Origin: Uranotaenia lowii
Lineage: Eukaryota; Arthropoda; Insecta; Diptera; Culicidae
Assembly: GCF_029784155.1 (NCBI RefSeq)
Contig: NC_073692.1
Span: 420,567,440-420,631,439 of the forward strand
Length of the DNA stretch: 64,000 nucleotides
Direction of reading: 5' to 3'
Below the pieces are notes generated by a model that did not search any database, was not told where the DNA came from, and saw nothing but the letters and a program-made list of their open reading frames with translations. Shown one piece after another: positions 45,896-56,436 of the stretch (within the stretch, counting starts at the first letter, position 1; each line of letters opens with the position of its first letter). Position numbers and translations under genes: made by a program.

Positions 45896-46330
45896 GCAAT
45901 TGATAGCTGGTCTATAGTCTTTTTTCCGGAGCATGTTTTTCGGATTTTTTCTCAGACTATTAATAACCTGGAATTGAATAGTTGTAGCAGAATATTGTCA
46001 GATAATCATTTTTGAGTTTCATTTTGATGTCTCTAAAACTATAAATTTCATACAAATCGATAAAGAACCAAGAAAGATGAAGCGATCTTAAGCGAGGAGT
46101 GTCAAATTAACACTCAAAGTGTGATTAAGGAGTTTTTTTCCTGGGCTTTCAAGGTGCGTCCATTAAAAAATAATTATGCAAAATTAAAGATTTTATGAAT
46201 TCGCTGAAGGTCCCAGAATTTATTTTATATTTGAATGTGCTTGAATAAAGAAGCTAGCCGTCAAACTACCAATAGCGTAATATTGACACTCAAGAGTGGA
46301 TTAGGGATAAGACTTCAATAGGTGATGTAA
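45896..46330 (+). repeat. Dispersed repeat with GAGGAGTGTCAAATT words
   Basis: Contains GGAGCATGTTTTTCGG, CGAGGAGTGTCAAATTAACA and ATATTGACACTCAAGAGTGG ATTAGGG. The segment at about 49150-49470 has the same blocks (GAGGAGTGTCAAATTGACAG, CATATTGACAATAAAGAGCGG), and 40000-40210 matches the first part. It ends about 120 bp before the tail B exon. Confidence 0.6.
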
Positions 46331-46449
46331 TGGCAACTTCTGGTTAAAAATGGACGATTGATTCGTAATAAAAACTTTGATTAGTCTCAATTTAGTAAGA
46401 ATAATCGCCAAGTATGTGTTCTAAAAGCAATCCCTATTTTTAATTCCAG

Positions 46450-46495
46450 GAAAGTCGAGCTCCACCACGACAAGCAACGCAAGGATTGGAGAAAC
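46450..46495 (+). CDS. Fas3: Fas3 alternative exon, start of cytoplasmic tail B
   Basis: A 46-bp exon with acceptor TTCCAG (46444-46449) and donor GTAAGT (46496-46501). In the phase left by the membrane exon it encodes GKSSSTTTSNARIGE plus the first two bases of a Thr codon. The Gly-Lys-Ser after the membrane motif matches what I recall of Drosophila Fas3 (GKS follows RATGRWCF there). It ends in phase 2, and only the exon at 46806 restores the frame nearby. Confidence 0.82.
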
Positions 46496-46782
46496 GTAAG
46501 TTTAATTTTTATTTTCCAAGATTTATTTCACTTAACACCTTTCCATGTAGTTTGTAAATATACAAGTAAGACATAAAAGTACTAAAACACTCCAAAACTC
46601 CCATGCATGTAAGTCAGAGTCGTACCTTCCCGCCCATCAAAATTTCACCAACTTCCTTCAGCTACCGTGCCCATGATTTTTAATGTTTGGTTTTCTCCAC
46701 TTCTTTTCTCGGTTTCGTGCTTCGATCACTGTGTACAAATTACTCAAAAAAAATCCAATTCTCGAACCAAAAAAAAACTATG

Positions 46783-46789
46783 TACTAAC
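46783..46789 (+). promoter_or_regulatory. Branch-point sequence for the tail B exon
   Basis: TACTAAC, an exact match to the strongest branch-point consensus, 16 bp upstream of the AG at 46804-46805. The intervening sequence is A-rich instead of pyrimidine-rich, so this acceptor may depend on the branch point. Confidence 0.55.
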
Positions 46790-46805
46790 CAAAAAAATAA
46801 ATCAG

Positions 46806-47205
46806 CGATACGACTGACGATCGCGGTGGTGTTGGTGAACAATTGCTATCGACTGACTTCTCCGGCACTCCTGCAGCTGATCCTCCCACGCCGGAAACCG
46901 CCCTGGAGATGGAAAACCGGGTCTACAATGAAACCACGATTCCGATTCTGATGCGCCCGAAGAACCTGCGCAATCTGGATCTGTTGCAACATCAGCTGCC
47001 AAGGCGCGAATCGAACCAAACCGATAACAGTAGTTTGTATTCGCGGGAATCGTCCCAAATTGGTGATCCCAACCAGGTTGGACTTCCGGTGGTCAACAAG
47101 AATCGCTGGATTCCATCGCAGCAAAGGGAGCTGCTGGAGAAACAGGCCAATCTTCTGAAGGCCGGGGCTAACATTAGACGGAAACGGGAGACGGAAATTT
47201 TTTAA
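46806..47205 (+). CDS. Fas3: Fas3 alternative terminal exon, cytoplasmic tail B
   Basis: Acceptor AATCAG (46800-46805) with almost no pyrimidine tract, but with a perfect TACTAAC branch-point sequence at 46783-46789. Encodes TDTTDDRGG, then PPTPETALEMENRVYNETTIP, PKNLRNLDLL, and ends RRKRETEIF with TAA at 47203-47205. The tail totals 148 residues with the preceding exon. It is Ser/Thr/Pro/Gln-rich with two tyrosines (VYNET, LYSRE) that could be phosphorylated. The basic cluster RRKRE near the end resembles a trafficking or membrane-binding patch, but I assign no function. GC content and codon use stand out sharply from the flanking AT-rich DNA, which supports a real exon. Confidence 0.85.
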
Positions 47206-48540
47206 CCCCTTGAAGTATTAGCGGTGTGGTTGTTTTGTGATCGGCTAACATTTTATTCCAAAGGATGGTTGAAAAGTATTCAGTAAAGCAATAATTTTAG
47301 TGCAGTAACCGGTTGCGACGAATATGATTCGTTGCATACATTTGATTTCAAGTAAATTGATGAATAGTTTAGAAATTTAACTTGTAGTTGAACTAGAAAG
47401 GCGTGGTTCTTGGACCAATTGGCCTAACGCTTACCTTAGAGAAACACAGTTTTATTAAGTTTTTATCAAACTTTTTATTTTAAATCTTTTGAAAAAGTAA
47501 GCTACAGCTGTGTTTCTATGAATCAAATGGTGAAACATAATATCCAGAAGGTTATGATTAGCATCACGTTACTAAGTAGTGTAGCTGTAGAGATATGCAT
47601 TTATTTTATCATCATAAGCTTCATCACTAAGACATGTTTATTAATTATACGTAAACCTATTTAAATAACTTAGAAACCATTTCGTATTTCAAAACCAGTG
47701 TAATATTTTAAACTGAACAAAAGTTTGATAATCTTGCACAGCTACTCTCAAATCTTACCAAAAACAATTGACAATAAACGAAGCTTCTCATTGAAAAGAG
47801 TGTTGTTAAAAGATTGCTATCACATTTCGAATATTTCTTTTAAAAAATTCAGTTCCTTCTACATTATCAAAAGAAATTGGTTCGATAAATTTTTCATTTT
47901 GAAGAAATAATAATAATATTGTACTAGTTTAAGGACGATTGTTCTGGACTTTAACAATCAGTATTATTCGAGTAGTTTCACGTGCATTTATATTCTACAT
48001 TAAAAGTTCATTAGGAATTGGATCTGTTCTTTTAACAGAGTAAATGTGTTAAAACTGCTTGATCATGTTATGGATTTCAAAAGTTTATTGACCATCTGCA
48101 TCCCAGATATAAAATCTAAAGTCGAGAAGACATGGGAAGCGATTTCCCAGTACGATCGTTCATTTAGAATGAGATCAGCATTTAACAAAAAAATCATGTT
48201 TCACCGGTGTCGTATTCCATCTTCGCAACGCAAACCGTCCGACGTCTTCTTCGTAAAACATCACTTAATAAACTGAATGCAATAACCTCAACGCATCTGT
48301 TTGGACAATCGACGTTGAGTGAACATCCTCTCTCTTTTTCCCGTTCATGAGAATATAATGCACTTTAATAAATGTGCAGTTAGTTTTCTCTAATTATGTT
48401 AGATATATATCATTTTCTATCAAGGGTTTATTCTCTACAACCTGGAAATCGCTTCCATTTGTTCTCTACCTTATACATTACGTGAAAGTTCAAGAAAAGC
48501 TAGTTCATTCATCATTCATTATTTATATCCAATATAATTT
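47206..48540 (+). other. Probable 3' UTR of tail B transcript and downstream DNA
   Basis: AT-rich sequence after the tail B stop without recognisable repeats up to about 48.5 kb. AATAAA hexamers occur near 47772, 48267 and 48367. I cannot decide which, if any, ends the transcript. Confidence 0.35.
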
Positions 48541-49140
48541 TCATAGGTCATAAGGTGGAATGGACAATGAGCCGAACAAATTCTAGGTGTATGGCACACC
48601 GAATTCTAAACGTCATACATATGGGTTATTCCATACCAAGTGACCATGAAAATGCATTTACCCTCTCCGATATTTTCCTGAATCAGAAGAAAGACTTTTT
48701 GTAATGTAAATAAGCAAAATCCAATGTTTTGGGTGATTCGGATCACCCCCTCCGAATGGAAGCCCCCCTATCATTTTTAAAAATTTGTGCCTGTTTCCTA
48801 AAACAACAATTGTCTTTTGTGAATTTCTCAGAAACCACAGCTAAAGGTAAGGAAAGATCCATGTTTTGAAGATTAAGTTATTATCAATCAATTATCATTG
48901 TTAATACAATTAACAATTAAGACATTCTTCTGATTTAGGGCCATATCGGAGAGGGACGATGATTTATCGTATTTTTACAATAAAAAATGGCAAAAATGTG
49001 TCAAATTACGTCAACTTTTCAACCCTTTGTTCAAAGCTTTTCCAGTTTTAATTAAAGAATTTGGACGGTTCATTGATAGAAGAAAAACCGTTGTTACACT
49101 ACTTTTTTACATTTTTGTTGTTATCATGATCTTAAAATTT
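48541..49140. repeat. Possible foldback fragment
   Basis: CCCTCTCCGATAT...TCAGAAGAAAGAC (about 48661-48695) and its complement-like CATTCTTCTGATTTAGGGCC ATATCGGAGAGGG (about 48924-48957) form inverted arms around ~230 bp. It contains TTATTCCATACCAAGTGACC, a word seen in insect repeats. Confidence 0.5.
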
Positions 49141-49149
49141 ATCATAAAA

Positions 49150-49470
49150 ACATATCCTTATGTATAGCGGAACGGACTTTTTGAATTTTTTTTCTTAGAC
49201 TTAGAATAACGGAAAACTGAATTTTTGTAGGTCAATTTTGTTCCAAAAAAAACCTTTGGGTTGCATCACAAATTTTCAAAAACTATTAGTTTTGTAAAAA
49301 TCGGTTGAGGAAACAAGAGAGATATAGTGGTTTTATACGAGGAGTGTCAAATTGACAGTCATGGCCTTATTAGGGTGTTTATTGATTTAAAGAATATGAT
49401 TGAGGATCCCGAAGATCCTTAAACTTCCCATCGTGTCATATTGACAATAAAGAGCGGATTAGGGTTAAAG
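49150..49470 (+). repeat. Dispersed repeat, second full copy
   Basis: Same blocks as 45896-46330: AGCGGAACGGACTTTTTG, AACAAGAGAGATAT, GAGGAGTGTCAAATTGACAG, TATTGACAATAAAGAGCGG and ATTAGGG. Confidence 0.6.
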
Positions 49471-50335
49471 GTGTCTACGACGTTGTTTTTAATATTTTTT
49501 TCATTTTTTCCATATATATCATTTTTTTACATTTTTGTAATAAATGTGATTTTTGTAATTTTTAAGTTCTTCTTCCATTTTTTTTTTATTTTTTATATTT
49601 TGGGATCACCACAACATAAAATGAAAGGACCACTGAAAAATTGATGCTTTTTAAACATTCAATCCATTAAATCTAAATGGTCGATTTCTGAAATTCGATT
49701 TGCTTATTTGGGCTGCTACCCTAGCATACATAAAAAAAATTTGCATGACTTGGTAACAGGAAAGAGATGATGATCTGAAGTGGTCATTGCCACGATGCAC
49801 AGTAAGGATTTTTTAACCAAAAAAGGTACCAAATTCAGGCGAAATCGTCCCGAGGAAAAATCTATTCATTCCTTACTTAAAAAATGTAAAATACAAATCA
49901 TTTTCAAATAAATCTTTAAAAGTCTAGTTTTATAGATTTTTTCTAAGTTTTAAGGTATAATAGAATAGAAATTAACATCAAATATTTCTACAAAAAAGAC
50001 AAAAATAGGTACATAATTTTTTTGTTGAAATGTCGACTGAAGTACACTCGTAGTTATAACATCGATTTGTGGCTTATTTTCCCTTTCACAAATTCGTCAT
50101 TTTCAAAAATTGAAACATACCTTGTCAGTTTTGATTGCAGGTTTTGTATCTTCAGATGGTTGAAACGACAGTTGAATCAACAATCTGCAAAAAGGAACGT
50201 TTTCACAAAATATTGAAGGAAATATTGCTTTGTGTGATATTTTTTAGTGGACCAAGAATCTGTGGGAACCTTATTTTCTTAAAAAATATCCAAATAAAAA
50301 AATAGTATAAAATAATAAATAATAAATTTTCTTAA
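49471..50335. other. No gene seen
   Basis: AT-rich DNA downstream of the tail B gene end. Short T-rich frames only. Confidence 0.4.
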
Positions 50336-50404
50336 CCAGAACGAAGCTTTCCAGACCCCAAAGTTCAAGAAAATCAAAAATGACCTTAAATCGACTCAGA
50401 CTAC
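50336..50404 (-). mobile_element. Fragment of the 9281-type foldback element
   Basis: AACCAGAACGAAGCTTTCCAG, then ATCAAAAATGACC and AAATCGACTCAGACTACAT match the right arm end of 9281-10114 (CGAAGCTTTTAAGACCCCAG, AAATCGACTCAGTCTA). Confidence 0.65.
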
Positions 50405-50427
50405 ATAACATTAAAATTTATTAAGAA

Positions 50428-50706
50428 CTAGCTGACCCGGTAAACTTCGTTTTACCTTAAAATGAATAAATCGTAATAAATGTTTTATTTCATCCACACG
50501 TCCTCAACTTCATCGTGCTCGCGAATCGAATTTTTTGAAAATCATACTAAATTGTACGGCTTTCCCATTTAAAGTTGATTTAGTTTGGGGACCCCCCTTC
50601 CATAAAAAGTGAGATTCTTGAAACTATTATACAAACCATCTCTGACCCAAAAAACCCGCAGATACCAAATTTTACTTCATTCCGACCAACCGTTTATACG
50701 TGAGAA
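50428..50706 (-). mobile_element. Helitron-like element of the 2715 family, 3' part
   Basis: On the - strand it ends GGTAAACTTCG-hairpin...CCGGGTCAGCTAG at 50428, next to A (50427). The rest matches 2715-3028 in reverse order: TTGATTTAGTTTGGGGACC, AAAAAGTGAGATT, CCAACCGTTTATACG. Sequence identity to the family stops at about 50706. Confidence 0.7.
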
Positions 50707-52198
50707 GTAGGCGATGCGTTCTACGCACCGCACGCGTTTTTTTCTTCGTCCGCGAAAAGTTTTCGATAATCAATGAGTTTTCATTTTAAGTTAGAATGAA
50801 ATAATTAAAAAGTCTAACCACCGGATTGGGAAGACAAACTATATAGATGTAGTGACCACCATAGGACCGGGGACAATCGGGACCATTCTGTGCTTTGAGG
50901 GAAAAAAAAGTTGCCAATCAGGGGCGACTGCGAGTGCTTAAATTTGGTTCCTAATGCTGATGAAAGGAAGTTCAGCATATTTTTAACTCCATTATAATGA
51001 CTTAGGAATATCCTACTTTCTCGAAATGTGCAATTCAAAACGATGAAAAGTAAATAGATTCCATAAGTCATAGTTTCTGTTCGTCATTCATTCTTTTTCG
51101 AAGGTGTCTTTTCAAGAGTTCGGTTGTGTTTATCCCAACAACAAATTTTTGTTTCTTAATTGCTATCAATGCAGGAACAAATATGATATTAATTGGTTCA
51201 TATCACGTGAAGGAAGAAAAATAAATAAATTAGTGTTAATTGTTTAATGAAAACATGAGAACTGATAGTTAATGAAAGGTTCGTTAAAAGTGGATAGTAA
51301 GATGTTCGTCAAGATCCCTCCTCCAAAGCATATTTTTTCCGATTGTGACTTACGGGTTGTTTCAACGAAAAGTGTGATGATGCGAGGTCTACTGCGATCA
51401 TCAGAAAAAACCTACTCAAATGGGAAGGTTATTATGTTCCAAAACATGTTAATGGAGTAATATCGCTACGTTCAAATTTCAATTGACAAATCCATCAAGA
51501 GTATCCGAACAACAAATAATGGCAAGCTAAGTATACCCCAAGCTTTCAGCATAGATATTTCATTTATTAAATTTAACATTGAAAAGTATGATATTGAGAT
51601 TCATACCGTATATCCATTTTTTCAATCCTTTTGAATCCTATTTAGGATTCAAAAGGTTGTGAGGTACTAATGTTGTTTTCTTTTTCTGTATTTCTTTTCA
51701 AAAGCGAGTAAAGGCGCTATAACCTTGGTCGTTGACCTGAAATGACAGTTTACAAGAATCTCAGAATAAATATTCTACCATTAAACCATTCAATGGAATC
51801 CGTTAAGTTGAAAGATCTAATTAATTTTTCAAATGTTACTAACTGTTTTGATTTTGAGATTTTTGTTTACAAAATATGTCATTTTCTACCGTTCGAGAAT
51901 GGCGATAGGTTAATCATCAAGAAGCAAAATATCTTAGCTCATGCTTCCAACGAAAATTCCCTTGGGAGCGTATGGTACTGGTGGTCCACGCTTCTTCTCT
52001 CTCTTTGTTCCTGACGTCTCTGCGTTCTCTGCTCCACAGTGGGCCCGGCCGGTTTATGGTTTCTATTGTTTTAATATTTTTATATTAACATAATGGAAAA
52101 CATGAGCAAAGACAAGAAGAATAATTACAAGCTTTAATTATTCTCCGGGATCAGACATAAGTTCTGGCTGTGGAAGTATGATTAGTGATTAGATTAGT
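50707..52198. other. Segment interrupting the 2715-type Helitron
   Basis: About 1.5 kb bounded on both sides by the word TTCCGACCAACCGTTTATAC (50682 and 52200). It is unrelated to the Helitron family. It contains a perfect 12-bp hairpin at 51627-51656 and ACAGTGGGCCCGGCCGG near 52035. No gene was seen. Either an insertion or the junction of two Helitron copies. Confidence 0.45.
51627..51656. repeat. Perfect short hairpin
   Basis: CCTTTTGAATCC and GGATTCAAAAGG separated by 6 bp (TATTTA). An isolated palindrome with no coding context. Confidence 0.75.
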
Positions 52199-52262
52199 GA
52201 TTCCGACCAACCGTTTATACGTGATGTTATTACAAAGAAAACGCTTCCATTTTTATATATGA
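52199..52262 (-). mobile_element. Helitron-like element of the 2715 family, 5' part
   Basis: Complement of TCATATATAAAAATGGAAGC GTTTTCTTTGTAATAACATC and CGTATAAACGGTTGG, matching the first 60 bp of 2715-3028 on the - strand. Confidence 0.65.
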
Positions 52263-52264
52263 GA

Positions 52265-53326
52265 TTTTTTGTACTCAAAAATGTATGGTAGCCCCCCTTT
52301 CCCCTTTATATCTTTACGCTGAAAAGGTGGGGCTTCAATTTATAATAGAAACATTTCTCGTATCCAAATACCCTCACATGCCAAACATGGTTCAAATTTA
52401 CTTGATCAGATCTCCAGCAATACTGAAAATTGTAAGGGAGACCTCTCCTCCCCCTTTTCATCCACCTTTTTGAAGGATTAATGGATACCAAATATTCAAA
52501 GAAGCATTTCTCGTACCCAAATATTGTTCCATGCCAAATTTGGTTCTATTTGCTGTTGTAGTTCTTAAGTTATGCAATAAAAATTGTATGGAACTTCCCT
52601 CCCTCTTTCCTTTCTCCCCGCTGGAAGAAGGAAGGGGTCTCAAACAATCATTAGAACATGTCACGTTCCGAAATATCCGCCCATGCCCAATTTGATTCCA
52701 TTTGCTTGATTAGTATTTGAGTTATTGAAAAATTAAAAAGCGGGCCCCTCCTCCCTTTATATCTCCCTACTGAAAAGAGGAAGGGGTTTCAAATAATCAT
52801 AGAAATATTTTTCGTATCCAAATACCTTCCCATGACAAATTTGGTTCCATTTGCTTTATAAGTTTTTGAGTTATGTAAAAAAATATTAAAATGGCCCCTC
52901 CCCCTTTCAACTGCAAAAAGGGAGGGGTCTCAAATAATCATTGAAATATTTTTCGTATCAAACACCTTCCCATGCCAAATTTGGATCCAATATCTTGAAT
53001 AGATTTCGAGTTACATGAAAAATTGTAAGGTAGCCCCCCTCCCCCCTTTCTATCACCCCACTGAGAGGAGGGAGGGGTACCTTATATTCATTGAAATATT
53101 CTCCATTCCCAAATACCACCCAATGCCAAATTTGATACCATTTGCTTGATTGTTTCTCGAGTTATGCAAAAAATTGTCTTTTGTTTGGGAGGCCCCTCAA
53201 CCCCTTCCTGTTAGGGGGAGGGGTCCAAACTATAATAGGAACCTTCCCCGGCCTCCAATACCCCCTCCTGCCAAGTTTCACGTAAATCGGTTCAGTAGTT
53301 TCTGAGTCTATAGGGAACAGACAGAA

Positions 53327-53361
<35 letters not shown>

Positions 53362-53383
53362 AATTCATTTTTATATATATAGA
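52265..53383 (-). mobile_element. Helitron-like element with ~145-bp tandem repeats
   Basis: On the - strand it starts TCTATATATATAAAAATGAA at 53383 (A on the outer side), followed by a (CTGT)n run and ACTCAGAAACTACTGAACCG. Inside are about six units of ~145 bp, each with CCCCTCCC-type, AAATAATCATAGAAATATTT and TTCCCATGCCAAATTTGG-like blocks. The CTAG end is not clear on the left. The same family forms the array at 5140-6228. Confidence 0.65.
53328..53361. repeat. Microsatellite (GACA)n
   Basis: About seven tandem GACA units near the 5' end of the - strand Helitron. Confidence 0.85.
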
Positions 53384-54400
53384 TTATGTGGTTTATTCTT
53401 GAATATTTTTTTCTTCTTGATTAAATTGTGTATTGCCATCGAAACTAAGTGTAACCGGAATCAGCTAGTTTCAAGTACAAATTTCACTCACGAGGGTTTA
53501 TAAGCATAAGCAGATTATTTAAAAGGAATAAAGCACAAAAATTAACAAGCGCACACAGGGGAAACGATGTAAAAAGGTGATTGAATTGTTTACGCCAACA
53601 CGGAGTGTTTTAGATCCAGAATGTGTCTTCGGGACATGTTACCTACATTTAAAGCACTTCAAAATGAGCTTTTGATAAAAATTATTCAATCACCTAGCAG
53701 TGAAATAGAAAAAATATTTTTTGTTATTTTCATTTTAGAGCAGTTGTGTCTTTAGCAAGTTTCAAGATTGTAAAAAATGTAGCAATTTTGTTGATGATAT
53801 AAATATCGTAGATACTAATCCAAAAAAATTCAAAAAGGGTTAAAAGTTGAAAAAATTTTTTTTCAAAATTTTCAGTTTTCTAACGATATCTTTTCAGACC
53901 GAGCTTATTGAAGCAAAGTATGTTTGAAAGAATTTTGAGTCACTCAAAATCGAACAGTTTTCTTAATAAAAATATTCAGACTGAAACGAGTTTGGAGATT
54001 GGAAAAACTAAGAAAAAAACATCTGTTTCCGAACACCTGTATCTTTCTAGTTCGGATTAGTTCGGTTTATTTTTTGGTTGAATCAGAATCAGGCAGGTTT
54101 CACCCGTATAAAAACATGGAGTTTACAACGTAAAATTGTTTATTTTTTAGATTTATAAATGATTTGAGTTAGCTACTATTAAGGAATCTAGGGGATTTTT
54201 TTTTTGCATTGCAAAAGAGCTAACCGAAAAACAAACTCGTCTAATGTATTGTATTCTAAGCAAAAAGATAGGTTGTAGGGTCCGTCAATGAAGGCTTGAT
54301 GATATGGCTATAGTTTCAACAGTTCAAGTATGGTTGCCAATTGCCGGTTTAAGTAAACTTGAATTTTATGCTCTAAAATCCTTAAAATTGCTTACTTAAA

Positions 54401-55698
54401 TCTATATATATAAAAAGCAATTTCTGTATGTTTGTTTGTTTGTTTGTTTGTTTGTCCTCTATAGACTCAGCCGTCTTAAGAGCTAGAGAGCTGAAATTTG
54501 GCATGGATGCTCATTAGGACCAGGAAGGATGAAAAATGTTTTTAGATTTTCGGATGACCCCTTCTGGAGAGGGTCGTCCATAGAAGACAAATAATTTTTT
54601 CGCGATATTGACGTTACTTTTCGTCGGATCGTGTTGAAAATTTGCACATGAGTGTTTTTGAAAGACGAGCAATCAATTTCAGGTGTTAAATTTTGTATAA
54701 GGGGTCAGCCAAAGGGGTCGTCCATATAAACTGTTCACTGTTTTTGCGATATTGACGTTATTATACATCATATTCAGATGAAAATTGGTACACGACAGTT
54801 CTGATTGACGTGCAATCGATTTGAGGTATCAAATTCAGTGTAAGGGGCCGGCAAAAGGGGTCGTCCATATTAAATTTTCAGTAACTTAGTGATATTGACG
54901 TTTTTATACATCGGATTGGGATGAAAATTTGCACATTGGAGTTATTAGGGACAATCAACTGATTTCACTTATCCAAACTAAAATCAGGGGTCGGCCAAAG
55001 GGGTCGTCCATATTAACTATTTACTGTTGATGCGATATTGTCGTTATTATACATCGGATTCAGACGAAAATTGATACACGAGAATTTTGAGAGATGAGCA
55101 ATGGATTTCAGGTATTAAATTCACGTACGGGGCCGGCAAAGGGGGTCGTCCATATAAACCTTTCAATATTTTTGCAATATCGTCGTTATTATACATCGGA
55201 TTGGGATGAAAATTTTCACACGGTAGTTTTCAGGGACAGGCAATCGATTTCAGATTTCAAATGTTTTGCCAGGGGTCGTCGAAAGGGGTCGTCCATATTT
55301 ATTAATTTTTCACTGTTTTTAGCAATATTGACGTTATTGTTCAGTGGATTGCTTTGAAAATTTGCACACGGGAGTTTTGAGGGAAGGGCAATCGATTTTA
55401 GGTATCAAAGATTGTATAAAAGCCCCCGAAAGGGGTTTAACTTTTTGGAAATAATTGCGTTGCTATGCAATGATTTAGTCGAAATTTATACACGTGGTTT
55501 TCTGGCACGGTCAATTGATTCCTGATTTCAAATTTAGTAGCAGACGACAGACAAAGTGATCGTCCAATATTTTTGCAATTATTACTTAACAGAATTCAGA
55601 AGTGCATCTGGAGAATGCTTGGCAATTGACTTTCATACAAACTGTTCATGACATATTCCAAGTTGAAAGCGAAACGGAGTTCGTATGGGATCAGCTAG
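54401..55698 (+). mobile_element. Complete non-autonomous Helitron with ~143-bp internal repeats
   Basis: Starts A|TCTATATATATAAAAAGC and ends GGGATCAGCTAG|T, with the CGAA/TTCG hairpin just before the end. After a (TTTG)n run come seven to eight tandem units of about 143 bp marked by GGGGTCGTCCATA near 54573, 54717, 54860, 55003, 55144 and 55288, with decayed units near 55431 and 55559. Each has GATATTGACGTTATTATACA, GATGAAAATTTGCACAC and CAATCGATTTCAGG. The 1298-bp element has no coding capacity and sits inside the foldback element 53552-56431. Confidence 0.85.
54425..54454. repeat. Microsatellite (TTTG)n
   Basis: Six to seven TTTG units just after the Helitron 5' end, in the position where the - strand relative has (CTGT)n. 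Confidence 0.85.
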
Positions 55699-56436
55699 TC
55701 ATTTATAAAGCTACAAAATAAACAACTAAACGTTGTAAACTCTATGTTTTAAAAACGGTGAAACCTTCCTGATTCTGATGCAACCAAAAAATTAATCGAA
55801 CTCATCTGAACCAGAAAACGGATTTTCGTAGATGACGGAAAAAATTAAAGAAACATAAGCTATCAAAGAACGAAAGAACATAAGCCGTAAATATCATGAA
55901 TTTTTCGAAAAAGATACAACGGCTCACCGGCAGGACTTGAATCTGTTCGAAAACAGCTTTTTTTCTAAGTTTTTCCAATCTAACTCGTTTCAGTCTGAAT
56001 ATTTTTTATTAGGTGTATTGCATAAAAGTGTTCGATTTTGAGTGACTTAAAATTCTTTCAAACATACTTCGCTTGAATAAGTTTGACCTGAAAAGATATT
56101 GTTAAAAATCTTTGAATAAAAAATAATTTTTTTATTTTGAACCCTTCTTACTTTTTTGGGTAAGCTTCTACTATGTTGTCGTCTTCAACAAAATTGCTAC
56201 ATTTTTTACAATCTCAAAACTTGCCAGAGATATAACTGCTCTGAAATGAAAATCACAAAAAATAATTCTTCTATCTCACTGCTAGATGGTCAAATAATTT
56301 TTATCAAATGCTCATCTTAAAGTGCTTTAAATGTAGGTAACATGTCCCGAAGACACACACTATGGATCTAAAACGCTCCGTTTTGGCGTAAACAATTTTG
56401 ATCACCTTTTTACATTGTTTTCCTCTGTGTGAAGCG

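Larger units (their letters stand above)
8107..47205 (+). other. Fas3: Fasciclin-3 gene locus (partial at 5' end)
   Basis: Span of all Fas3 coding exons seen here. The order is 8107-8224, 8299-8507, 8572-8697, 8769-8963, 9043-9221, 19833-20094, then either 31172-31449 (tail A) or 46450-46495 plus 46806-47205 (tail B). Every junction has GT donor and AG acceptor bases and keeps the reading frame. Fas3 is an insect homophilic adhesion protein of neurons and epithelial septate junctions. Counting from the in-frame ATG at 8031, the products would be 480 residues (tail A) and 536 residues (tail B), close to the roughly 500 residues known for Drosophila Fas3. The exon encoding the signal peptide probably lies upstream, perhaps outside the window. 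Identification rests on remembered family features, not on a database search. Confidence 0.88.
53552..56431. mobile_element. Foldback element 3 (hosts a Helitron)
   Basis: Termini CACACAGGGGAAACGATG and its near-complement CATTGTTTTCCTCTGTGTG, flanked on each side by AAGCG (53547-53551 and 56432-56436), a likely 5-bp target duplication. The arms (53552 to about 54165, and 55699 to 56431) pair over 600-700 bp, for example GTTTACGCC, TCTTCGGGACATGTTACCTAC, TGATTGAAT/ATTTGACCA-like segments and GAGTTTACAACGT. The right arm begins exactly where the inserted Helitron ends. Non-coding. Confidence 0.8.

Noticed and set aside
46667..47174. Other frames overlapping the tail B exon on both strands
   Set aside because: Only the frame continuing from 46450-46495 is consistent with the splice phases; the others are shadows.
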